From the NCBI RefSeq assembly GCF_030407165.1, contig NZ_CP129111.1, positions 1,922,001 through 1,986,000 on the forward strand: 64,000 nt of DNA. Direction: 5' to 3'. Source of the stretch: Fontisubflavum oceani. GTDB taxonomy: Bacteria > Pseudomonadota > Alphaproteobacteria > Rhodobacterales > Rhodobacteraceae. Under the pieces are notes generated by a model, which made no database searches, had not been told where the DNA came from, and saw nothing but the letters and a program-made list of their open reading frames with translations. Below are positions 36,684 to 44,408 of the stretch, piece by piece; position 1 is the stretch's first letter; each line of letters begins with the position of its first letter. The translations under genes and the position numbers were made by a program.

Positions 36684-37586
36684 ATGCAGACGCGATCCCC
36701 GAACCTGACCTGGCTGCGCAGCTTCGAGGCGGCGGCGCGGCTGCTGAATTTCACCGAAGCGGGACGGGAGCTTGGCCTGACACAGACCGCGATCAGCTTG
36801 CATATCAAGTCTCTCGAAGCGACCTTGGGTTGCCAGTTGTTCATACGCAAGGCACGCCATCTGTCGCTCAGCGCGATGGGGCAGGCCTATCTCCATTCGG
36901 TCAGCGAGGCTCTGACGAATATTGATCTGGCCACGACAAGCCTGTTTGGCCCGCTCGCCCGGCAAACGATCACGGTTCGCGCACCGATTTCGACAGCCGC
37001 CTTGTGGTTGGGGCCACATCTTCCCGCCTTCACCAAAGCACATCCGGGCATCAGTGTGCGTCTGATCTCGACCATTTGGGCGGCATCGATCTCCGATGAA
37101 GAGGTTGACGTCGATATCCGGCAGGGGGTCGGTCATTGGCCGGGGCTTGAGGTTGAGCAAATCTCGACGGAGTCCATTGTTCCTATTCGACCGAAAACCT
37201 CCCCAGTGGTTCAGGTTGGCGACCCGGCGTTCCAAGACATGCCGCTCATTCAAATTCTCGGATATGAGGATATGTGGGATCGGTATCTCTCGGCCCATGG
37301 GCTTGAGGCGCTGACCTCCAAACCGACGCTGATCGTCGATACAACAGCGGTCGCAATCGCCATGGTCGCCGCGGGCGGGGGGCATGCGGCGATACAAACC
37401 CGCTTTGCGACAAGTGCGATTGCCGCTGGTATGGACATCTCCATCGCCGGGGACCCCGCCCCGTTCCACCAGTCACATTTCCTGATCCGCCGGAAAACCC
37501 AACGCCAGCAAAGGCCCGAGGTCGAGATTTTCAGAGAGTGGCTCAGGTCGATTTTCTCCGATACCGCGCCGGGTCCTGTGCTCTAA
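36684..37586 (+). CDS. LysR family transcriptional regulator
   Basis: 300 residues from ATG 36684. N-terminal winged helix (LTWLRSFEAAARLLNFTEAG, RELGLTQTAISLHIKSLEAT) followed by a periplasmic-binding-protein-like effector domain. The N-terminus resembles the GcvA-type branch. It probably activates the divergent cupin/dehydrogenase/aldehyde dehydrogenase operon when bound to its inducer. The intergenic DNA is AT-rich with several T-N11-A candidates, none of which can be singled out. Confidence 0.9.
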   Translation: MQTRSPNLTWLRSFEAAARLLNFTEAGRELGLTQTAISLHIKSLEATLGCQLFIRKARHLSLSAMGQAYLHSVSEALTNIDLATTSLFGPLARQTITVRAPISTAALWLGPHLPAFTKAHPGISVRLISTIWAASISDEEVDVDIRQGVGHWPGLEVEQISTESIVPIRPKTSPVVQVGDPAFQDMPLIQILGYEDMWDRYLSAHGLEALTSKPTLIVDTTAVAIAMVAAGGGHAAIQTRFATSAIAAGMDISIAGDPAPFHQSHFLIRRKTQRQQRPEVEIFREWLRSIFSDTAPGPVL

Positions 37587-37984
37587 GGCTGCTAATATCG
37601 CGCGAGAGATCGGGCCTATCGTGTTTCCAGAGCGGGGCGAAAGGCATGCCGTATTAGGAGCGCGCGGTTATCCGGTCCAAGACAGGGGCTTGCTACCCGG
37701 TGCGATGTAGACATTGATTGCAATGGAATGGACCACCTCTGTGCTTGATCACGTGGGTAGGCAGAGGGCATGTAGGGAACATTGTGATGTGGATGAACGG
37801 AGCAGAGCTGCGATGCAACATTTGGCGCACCAGCCAAGGGGGACATGACATCGCTTAAGACGGTCGGTTTGCGGCGTGCGCCTGTCGCAGAAGATCTGGA
37901 TCATGCGGCGGATGGCTTCATCAGTCATGCTGTTGATTTCTAAAAATATTTCGGGAATATTTGCCAATTGAGCAAACGAGACAG
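37587..37984. other. Intergenic region, no gene seen
   Basis: 398 bp between the LysR and sulfotransferase genes. Only short open frames without ribosome sites or recognisable products. No strong hairpin or repeat noticed. Confidence 0.5.
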
Positions 37985-39562
37985 ATGACCGACTTGAAGC
38001 GAAAAATCATTATCCATATCGGCCCGCATAGGACTGGCTCGACGGCTCTGCAGCGTTACCTGATGCAGAACCAAGACGCGCTCGCCGAGCATGATGTCGG
38101 TGTTTTGCACGACAAGCGCACCCATGAAGCGGCGCTGCGGCTGGCTCGAAAGGATTTTGAACAGGCGCGTGAGCTTTTGGGCATGATCCGTCAGGATTGC
38201 GATCAACTGGGCACAAGCCAAGTTATTCTGTCTCAAGAGGATTTTTCTGGTGATCTCGTCGGTCGGGGGCAGGGGCGGCGCGTCTATCCAACCCTTGCGA
38301 AGAACCTGCGCATCTTGACGGCGGCGTTTCCGGAGGACGATGTTTCGTTCTTGTTTTTTCGGCGGCAGGAGGGTGAATGGCTCAGGAGCTGCTACGCTCA
38401 ACACGTCAAGTATCGTGACAGGTTTTCAAGCCTCGAAGAGTTCATTGGCTTCATAAAAGAACCGCTCAACTGGGCCTCAGTGTTGGCACCTGCTGTCGAA
38501 TATGCGCAAGAGCGGCTTGTGATTGCGGACTACCAGAAAGACAACCCAACACGCTGCGTTCAGGAACTGTTCCGCATTCTCGATCTCCCGCATGACCAAC
38601 TCGGCATGGGGCAAGATGAACCTCGGGCGAATGCATCCGCGTCGCCACAACTGCTCACAGAGTTGGAACGGGTCAATCAACTGGCCTCGATGCGGAAGCT
38701 GGTCCCAATCTACAAGAAACGGATGGCCCGCCGGGAGCAGCTTGACGAGGAACCAGCCGCACCGGCTTCAGACACAGTGACTTGGCCGAGAGAGTTGCCC
38801 CGGCATGGACCCATCGGCCTTGAAGCGCTCTATGAACGTGTGCTGTTGCAAGTGCCGGAGCAGCCGAACTGTCCAGATATCTTGCCGGCAGCCGATTGCG
38901 ACCTAGCGGAACTTGCGACCAAGATATTGCCCTCCGATGTGAGCTTGTCAGAAGAACCTAGAGCCAACATCGAAGATCAGGCCGAAATTCTGCGATATCA
39001 TCTGCGCGGAAAGAGCGAACTCGCGTTTCTGAATGCTTTGGTCATCAGCTACTTACGGAGAGATACACCGCATACGGAGAAGGCCCGGGCGCTGTTCCAG
39101 CGTATCTGGACGGAAGCGGGCGAACAGCTCAGATATGAGTTGAGCACGCGATGGCTGATATCGACATTGCAGACGTTTCTCGACCATGGCGACAACGAAG
39201 CACAGAAGATTGTAGGTGCAGCCGGGTTTTTCTATGCAAATATGATCAAGATTTACGAAGGCGAACGCGCGCTTGAAGGACGGGCGCCAGATGAGACCTA
39301 CGGGTCGCATGAACCGACGACGAAGAACATGTTCCGCGGCCTCGATCGCTATACGGTTGGGGGCACCGATCTGCTCCTAAACACAAACGCCAAGCTGTTG
39401 GAGCTTTGTATGCTTGATCAATCGGCGGGCGCGGTGCTGAGCGAGTTCCTTCTCCGGACCAAGCATAGCGGCACCGTTTTCTCCAGATTTGACGACACCC
39501 GAAAGGCAGCGGATATCTCTATCCCGAATTTTGCGGATACTTGGAGCTTCTTCGAAGAGTAG
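37985..39562 (+). CDS. Sulfotransferase-like protein with C-terminal extension
   Basis: 525 residues from ATG 37985; a TTG at 37961 is an alternative. The N-terminus KIIIHIGPHRTGSTALQRYL contains a 5'-phosphosulfate loop (GPHRTGST) of PAPS-dependent sulfotransferases. VILSQEDFSG and VSFLFFRRQEGEWLRSCYAQ supply the expected 3'-phosphate contact region. The sulfotransferase domain covers about 1-235. The remaining 290 residues, mostly helical, are not recognised. It may sulfate a surface glycan. It is convergent with a polysaccharide pyruvyl transferase-like gene, which supports a cell-surface polysaccharide role. Confidence 0.72.
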   Translation: MTDLKRKIIIHIGPHRTGSTALQRYLMQNQDALAEHDVGVLHDKRTHEAALRLARKDFEQARELLGMIRQDCDQLGTSQVILSQEDFSGDLVGRGQGRRVYPTLAKNLRILTAAFPEDDVSFLFFRRQEGEWLRSCYAQHVKYRDRFSSLEEFIGFIKEPLNWASVLAPAVEYAQERLVIADYQKDNPTRCVQELFRILDLPHDQLGMGQDEPRANASASPQLLTELERVNQLASMRKLVPIYKKRMARREQLDEEPAAPASDTVTWPRELPRHGPIGLEALYERVLLQVPEQPNCPDILPAADCDLAELATKILPSDVSLSEEPRANIEDQAEILRYHLRGKSELAFLNALVISYLRRDTPHTEKARALFQRIWTEAGEQLRYELSTRWLISTLQTFLDHGDNEAQKIVGAAGFFYANMIKIYEGERALEGRAPDETYGSHEPTTKNMFRGLDRYTVGGTDLLLNTNAKLLELCMLDQSAGAVLSEFLLRTKHSGTVFSRFDDTRKAADISIPNFADTWSFFEE

Positions 39563-39594
39563 AGTCCGCTAAGGTGACATGCCGACCGGTCGCC

Positions 39595-40380
39595 CTAGGC
39601 ATGCACTTTCTCAAAGAAGGCCTTGTTGAGCGCGCGGTGTTCTTCCAACTCGCTCGGATACGCAACCGCCTGGCTGATCATGTCGCGCCAATTTTCGAAG
39701 GTCGCGTAGGTTGGCGGGTTCTGGAACGTGTGAAACTTCGCCCCAAACGGGATGCAGACGACACGCCGCCCAAGGAGCTGCGCCCAGTAGGTGCCATGAT
39801 ACGAGTTGGTGACAATGACTTCACCAGCGGACAGAAATCGCACAACACTTTCCAACTCATTAAACCGATTGGTCAGAATGCTGAGGCCGGGATCATTCAG
39901 CAGGTCTTCCGGCGTTTTCCGACGGTGCAAAAAGAGCACGGTTTCCTGCGTCGGGTTTGGTGGGTTATCAAACGCCGGGCTCAAACAACTGGCACAGGGA
40001 ACGAAGTCGAACACCGAGCTCCAATTGTGGTCACGCGTCGAAAAATGTGTGAATCGATCTGCAAAATCAGATACTTCCGCATCTCGACGACCTGGCGCAG
40101 GAAGACCGATGCCCCAGGCGGCTGTTATTTTTGACCGTCTGAATGCACGGCCCCGGGAATACTTGTTGGCAACGTCGAAGACATTGCCGCCGCCGATCAC
40201 GGTCAAGTCTGCCCGTCTGGGCGGATCAGAGTAGCCAGCGCTGGTCACGTCTTTGAACGGAAGATACAAATCGGGCGCGCAGTAGTGATCCCCGACGTTG
40301 TCCGCACCCATGTGATGGACAACACGCGTATTCAGAATCTGCTGATCTTGTTCGCGGTTTCTAGGCCAGAGTGCGAACAT
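39595..40380 (-). CDS. Polysaccharide pyruvyl transferase family protein
   Basis: 261 residues from ATG 40380; an in-frame ATG at 40410 is possible. Features of the pyruvyl-transferase fold: GADNVGDHYCAPDLYLPF near the start, ADLTVIGGGNVFDVAN, and VIVTNSYHGTYWAQLLGRRV towards the end, the most conserved segment of the family. It adds a pyruvate ketal to a sugar or is a related GT-B-like enzyme. The start lies inside the last 20 bp of the upstream gene on the same strand, so the pair is co-translated. Confidence 0.78.
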   Translation of the reverse strand: MFALWPRNREQDQQILNTRVVHHMGADNVGDHYCAPDLYLPFKDVTSAGYSDPPRRADLTVIGGGNVFDVANKYSRGRAFRRSKITAAWGIGLPAPGRRDAEVSDFADRFTHFSTRDHNWSSVFDFVPCASCLSPAFDNPPNPTQETVLFLHRRKTPEDLLNDPGLSILTNRFNELESVVRFLSAGEVIVTNSYHGTYWAQLLGRRVVCIPFGAKFHTFQNPPTYATFENWRDMISQAVAYPSELEEHRALNKAFFEKVHA

Positions 40381-41139
40381 CGATCCCAAGCCTGTCTTCG
40401 ACGCTCTCAATGTCGGTCATGAAAAAATCAGCCGCCGCTTGCGACATCGCTTCGGGGATAGAGGCCCGGTGTTTTGGCATATTGTCTGTTTCAAGCGCTT
40501 CATTGAGCGTCTCTTCGGAGAACCGGACAGCAGTCGATCCAGGGCTGAAAAAAGCCGCGCAATATCAGCTTCGTCGCTCGGAAATCTGGGCGCGACCCAG
40601 ACCCGGATCATGGCCGGGTCGAGTCCGTCAAACAATCTCGCGATCGTCTCGTACCAGGAGTATTGGTTCGGTGCGGTCAGCATCGGGTTGTTCGGCAACG
40701 GGCACATTTCGCGCTCTGCCAAAACGCGCGCCCATGTCGCCGCATCCGACACGACGATGTTGAAATGCAGTTCATGACCCGAGAAAACTGACAGAAGATT
40801 CTGCACCCGACCTGCGCCAGCCATATACAGTTTTCGACCGCGAAAGATCGCACTGTCAGAACAAAGCAGGTTATGTCGGCTAAGGACAAAGAGGTCTTCT
40901 TGCCGGTCGTGCCGGTTCATCTCTTGCAGTAGCTTAGAGTTCTGAGCCTCCGCGATAAATGCATCCTGCGCAGAGCTATCGGTTGAATTGACGGCCTTCC
41001 GCAACTGGAGGCGATATTGGCTCGGCGTGATGGGGACGATCTGACGTTTTCGGAGATTTCTGCGTTCGGCCTTGGCTGCGACCTCAAGGTACCGAGGTAG
41101 TATCCCATGGGCCCCGAAGTGAATGTTTACATCTGCCAC
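40361..41139 (-). CDS. Hypothetical protein, possibly sulfotransferase-related (frameshifted)
   Basis: About 259 residues. GTG at 41139 is preferred because AAGAGGG lies seven bases upstream; a TTG at 41166 is also in frame. It begins VADVNIHFGAHGILPRYLEV, recalling the start of sulfotransferases (IHxGxH), but the P-loop threonines are absent. After ALDRLLSG one base is lost near 40521-40522. The next frame gives FSEETLNEALETDNMPKHRA, then QAAADFFMTDIESVEDRLGI and a stop at 40361. Function unknown. It is coupled to the pyruvyl transferase-like gene, so a surface-glycan role is likely. Confidence 0.6.
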
Positions 41140-41407
41140 GAACCGACCCTCTTGCCGTTCACTCAATCAAATGCCGCTGATTTCCCCGATCCATGCGGAC
41201 AGCACTGTGGCATCGGTGCACAAATGCCATGACTGACGGTGTGCTTCAAGGTTGGGCCCGTCTGATCAGAGTGTCTAAGTCGGCGCAGGCAGACAACAAT
41301 CTCGCTCTTATTGCATTAGAGCAACGCGTTAAGGGGCTCACCAACTTTCTTCTTGCACCGTTAACCTTGTAAGCAGATCATGCAGCCAATAAATCGGGGG
41401 ATTTAAG

Positions 41408-41797
41408 ATGTTAAGACGAGCAGGAGCCCTGGCCCTTTTGATGGCCATCACAGGGGGCGTCGGCGCGCAGGCCAATGGATTTGGCGAGGCGCAAGGTTTT
41501 CAGTTCCGCAGTCCTGCGGAGCGCCAAACACTGATTTTGCAAGAGCAAGTTCGACTGCAGTTCAGGCAAGATGCGTCTGCCAGCGCATTGGGCGGTCAGG
41601 GTATTGGTCAGACAGGAAACCAGACCACAATCAACATTAATGGGAACGACAACAACATCCTTCTCGAACAGAACAACAATGGTGATCAGTCGATTGTCGA
41701 GGTCGATGGCGACAACAATGAGAATGTGACGTCAACGGTTAACAACGCAGATGAAGCGATCACCGGCGCGGCAGATGTGTTAACGGCAACTCCTTAA
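41408..41797 (+). CDS. Small secreted curlin-like protein (HfaA/CsgB-like)
   Basis: 129 residues with a signal peptide (LRRAGALALLMAITGGVGAQ then AN). The mature part becomes strongly Asn/Gln/Gly rich: GQGIGQTGNQTTININGNDN, then NILLEQNNNGDQSIVEVDGD, a short run of strand-turn units of curlin type. Size, composition and the immediately following CsgG-like gene (1 bp gap) match holdfast-attachment protein HfaA of Caulobacter, which forms amyloid-like surface material, and more loosely curli CsgA/CsgB. Direct homology cannot be proven by eye. Confidence 0.7.
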   Translation: MLRRAGALALLMAITGGVGAQANGFGEAQGFQFRSPAERQTLILQEQVRLQFRQDASASALGGQGIGQTGNQTTININGNDNNILLEQNNNGDQSIVEVDGDNNENVTSTVNNADEAITGAADVLTATP

Positions 41798-41798
41798 C

Positions 41799-42680
41799 AT
41801 GAAACCATTTTTGAGCATATTGGCACTTGGCCTATTGGCCGGGTGCGGAGCCTTACCTGACGAACTCAGCCCGCCGCAGCAGGACTATTTCGGCCCGCTG
41901 CCTGTGGCGAATGTGACGCCAGCGGATGCGGCGTTGCAATGTCTGTCCGAAACTCCGGAAGTACGCCGCAGCGGCGTGATTTTTGCGGTGCATGTTGTGT
42001 CAGACCTGACCCAACGGGTCAGTGTTGACGAAGTCGGATCCTATGTGCCGCGTGACGCCGCCTCGATGTTGGTGACGGCTTTGGAACGCGCGGGCGTGAA
42101 TCAGGTTAACCGGATCAACACCGCCGTGTCGGAGTTTGAGATCGCGCTATCGCGGGAGCAAATCCTTGGTGATGGAGGCCCAACGCAGATCGAGGGGGAG
42201 ACGGTGCCATACCGTCCGATCCGTCGCGGGTCCTTCCGCGGGTCGCGTTACGTGATCGACGGGTCGATCACACAGCTTGACTTCAACACATATTCGGAAG
42301 GCGCCGAGGTCGGCTTTTTCGGAGTTGGCGGCGGTCGTCGGGCATTTGCGCTGACCGTTGGAGCGGATCTTCGTGTGACCGATACCGTCTCGACCGAGAT
42401 CATCATGAGCGAAAGCTATGCCAAGCAGGCGGTTGGTCGTGAAATCTATGGGTCGATCTTCCGGTTCTTCGATGACGAGCTTTTCGATTTGAACGTGGGT
42501 CGTGAGAACATCGAAGGTCTCCATGCTGGCATCCGCTGGCTGATGGCGGAGGCGGCTTACGATATTGTGAGCGAGGTCTTGAACCACAACGGCAGTTGCG
42601 ATGCGCTTCTCCCCGAGAACTTCGGGTCCGGTCCTGAGGCAGCAGATGCATTGCGGGCGACGTTGGCCAGTGTTGAGTAA
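41799..42680 (+). CDS. CsgG/HfaB-type outer-membrane secretion lipoprotein
   Basis: 293 residues. Lipoprotein signal SILALGLLAGCG with lipid-acceptor Cys at about residue 16. The mature part has the CsgG-fold pattern: FAVHVVSDLTQRVSVDEVGS, DAASMLVTALERAGV, SRYVIDGSITQLDFNTYSEG, VGFFGVGGGRRAFALTVGAD with the transmembrane hairpins, and LRVTDTVSTEIIMSES. CsgG and HfaB form nonameric outer-membrane pores that export unfolded curlin-like subunits. It sits directly after the small curlin-like gene and before a secreted protein of unknown type, as expected for the exporter of this adhesin module. Confidence 0.88.
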   Translation: MKPFLSILALGLLAGCGALPDELSPPQQDYFGPLPVANVTPADAALQCLSETPEVRRSGVIFAVHVVSDLTQRVSVDEVGSYVPRDAASMLVTALERAGVNQVNRINTAVSEFEIALSREQILGDGGPTQIEGETVPYRPIRRGSFRGSRYVIDGSITQLDFNTYSEGAEVGFFGVGGGRRAFALTVGADLRVTDTVSTEIIMSESYAKQAVGREIYGSIFRFFDDELFDLNVGRENIEGLHAGIRWLMAEAAYDIVSEVLNHNGSCDALLPENFGSGPEAADALRATLASVE

Positions 42681-43128
42681 AGGTCGAAGCATCGCCGCGA
42701 TGGCTGCCGCCCTGGTTTTCGCCACGGCTCAGCCGATATCTGCGCAGCAAACGGCAGAGGGGGCTGCGGCCCCCTTTGACCCGACGCCTTTCTTGACCGC
42801 GATGGTGGAGTATCGCCTGCTGGCATTCTCCTGTGAGGATGTGTTGCCCGGTTCACCGCTGGAGGGGTCAGAGCAGATCGCGCAGTATTTTGTCGATTTG
42901 GGGCAAGAGGCGCCGGTTGGAAGCGACGAGCAAATGGACCGCTTGGTATACGTGCTCATTCGGTCACAAGCCGCATCGATCTGTTCTGAGCGGCTGCTTG
43001 ATGCGGCGCTCCAGTACGGCGAACAGGCTGTCATCTATGAGGATGCGAAGCCGGATTCATGGCCTTTGGCGCCATCCATTAATGCCGGGCCTTGGTGTGC
43101 AACAGAGAGTTGCTCAAACCTCAGATAG
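42673..43128 (+). CDS. Secreted protein of unknown function in the curli-like module
   Basis: 151 residues from TTG 42673, which overlaps the CsgG-like stop; an ATG at about 42700 is an alternative with a shorter leader. Signal peptide: SIAAMAAALVFATAQPISAQ. The mature protein is acidic and mostly helical, with four to five cysteines (SCEDVLPG, SICSERLL, WCATESC) that could pair as disulfides. No family is recognised. By position it could be an accessory factor analogous to CsgE, CsgF or another Hfa anchor component. No terminator is seen before the convergent HfaD-like gene 32 bp on. Confidence 0.6.
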   Translation: MSKGRSIAAMAAALVFATAQPISAQQTAEGAAAPFDPTPFLTAMVEYRLLAFSCEDVLPGSPLEGSEQIAQYFVDLGQEAPVGSDEQMDRLVYVLIRSQAASICSERLLDAALQYGEQAVIYEDAKPDSWPLAPSINAGPWCATESCSNLR

Positions 43129-43159
43129 CAAAGATCGCTTTGGGATAATCGCTTAGGCC

Positions 43160-44326
43160 TTACCGGTCTATGGCGATGGCATTGCCGACCTGAACCTGAC
43201 GACCGCTTCCCATCTCGCTCGACTGCGGGACGTTGCTCGTCTGTGTGGCCGTGACCGGCAGGGTCGAAACCGAGTCGGTGCTCCCATCAGGATTTCTGAT
43301 ATGAAGCACATTTACATAATTCTCTGCTACGTGGGTGTAGCTCGGAACTGCGGCGGTCAATGACGCCAGCGAGGTGTCCATCACGTTGTTTTCGACGATC
43401 TGTACCCCGTCCGAGAACTGCTCCAGTCCGGACACCTCAATCGCCGAAACGAAATTGGCGATGTTGATCCCCGACTGCGTGACGCTTTGGGGAAGGGCGT
43501 GCATGTCTTCCACCAAGATGTTGTTCATCACGATCTGCTCGCCGTTGAAAATCCGCACGACGTCTCTGACTTCATCCGAAATGAGGATGTTGCCGAGATT
43601 GATCCCCTCTTGAACGATAGTGCCGCGGGAGCCGCCGACGTTTTGGCCGATACCGGGGGCTATATCTGCAAACTGCTCGGGGATGTCCGAGATCGGGTCA
43701 AAGGGCGGCGTGTCTCCGGGCATCCCTGTTAACCGCACAAAATTGTCGATCGACTGGACGGAGTCGAAGGGAAACACCTGGGCGCCGGACCCGATTGAGA
43801 TGTCAGCGACGACGATATTTGCTGTATTCCGCCCGGTTTGGGTCAAGGACCCCGGCGCAAAGCCCAAATTTGCCGCGTTCTCAACCGTTTGCATGCCACC
43901 CGGCCCGAACTGCTGCATCACGCTGTCGACGCGTTCGGCAATGATCACATTTGTCAGATTCTCGCCCGTCTGTGTCAGGGACCCGTTCAGAATGCTGAAC
44001 TCGCCGCCGTCCAGAGTGTTGCCCGCCTCTTGCTGACCCGCGCTGACTTGTGCGGCGTCTTCCACAATGGTGGTTTGGGAAATCAGGACGTTTGCCGCGT
44101 TGGTGATCAGCTGCATGTTGTCTTGGCTAAGGGTGCCGCCGATGCCTGGCGCAAGCGTTGTCGTTGTGTCGATCTGTTCTGCGGGTGCAGTCAGATCAAG
44201 GGTGTTGAGCCCGATCTGACGTCCGTCGAAGAACTGCTCGATGACAGCTCCTGTTGGCTCATCGGCATGCGCGGCTGCAGCAACCAAGGCTGGAACGGCG
44301 AAGAATATGGCAGCGCGACGGAGCAT
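43160..44326 (-). CDS. Secreted curlin-like repeat protein (HfaD-like)
   Basis: 388 residues with a signal peptide (AIFFAVPALVAAAAHA then DEP). The body contains repeated curlin-type units: SLTQTGENLTNVIIAERV, SLTQTGRNTANIVVADIS, TIVQEGINLGNILISDEV and SVTQSGINIANFVSAIEV, i.e. S-x-T/V-Q-x-G-x-N-x-x-N followed by a hydrophobic strand. Between these lie second-type units ending in Q-x-V/I-x-N-N/x. Caulobacter HfaD is of similar size and partners HfaA and HfaB in anchoring the holdfast. Here the gene is convergent with the hfaA/B-like genes rather than in their operon. It follows the large repeat gene on the same strand and may share its transcript. Confidence 0.72.
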   Translation of the reverse strand: MLRRAAIFFAVPALVAAAAHADEPTGAVIEQFFDGRQIGLNTLDLTAPAEQIDTTTTLAPGIGGTLSQDNMQLITNAANVLISQTTIVEDAAQVSAGQQEAGNTLDGGEFSILNGSLTQTGENLTNVIIAERVDSVMQQFGPGGMQTVENAANLGFAPGSLTQTGRNTANIVVADISIGSGAQVFPFDSVQSIDNFVRLTGMPGDTPPFDPISDIPEQFADIAPGIGQNVGGSRGTIVQEGINLGNILISDEVRDVVRIFNGEQIVMNNILVEDMHALPQSVTQSGINIANFVSAIEVSGLEQFSDGVQIVENNVMDTSLASLTAAVPSYTHVAENYVNVLHIRNPDGSTDSVSTLPVTATQTSNVPQSSEMGSGRQVQVGNAIAIDR

Positions 44327-44408
44327 TTAAAGGATCGCTTGTATCTGAGAAAATTCTTAGAAAAGAGAGTGGAGCGGCGATGGATACCGCCGCTCCGAAG
44401 GCTGTGGA

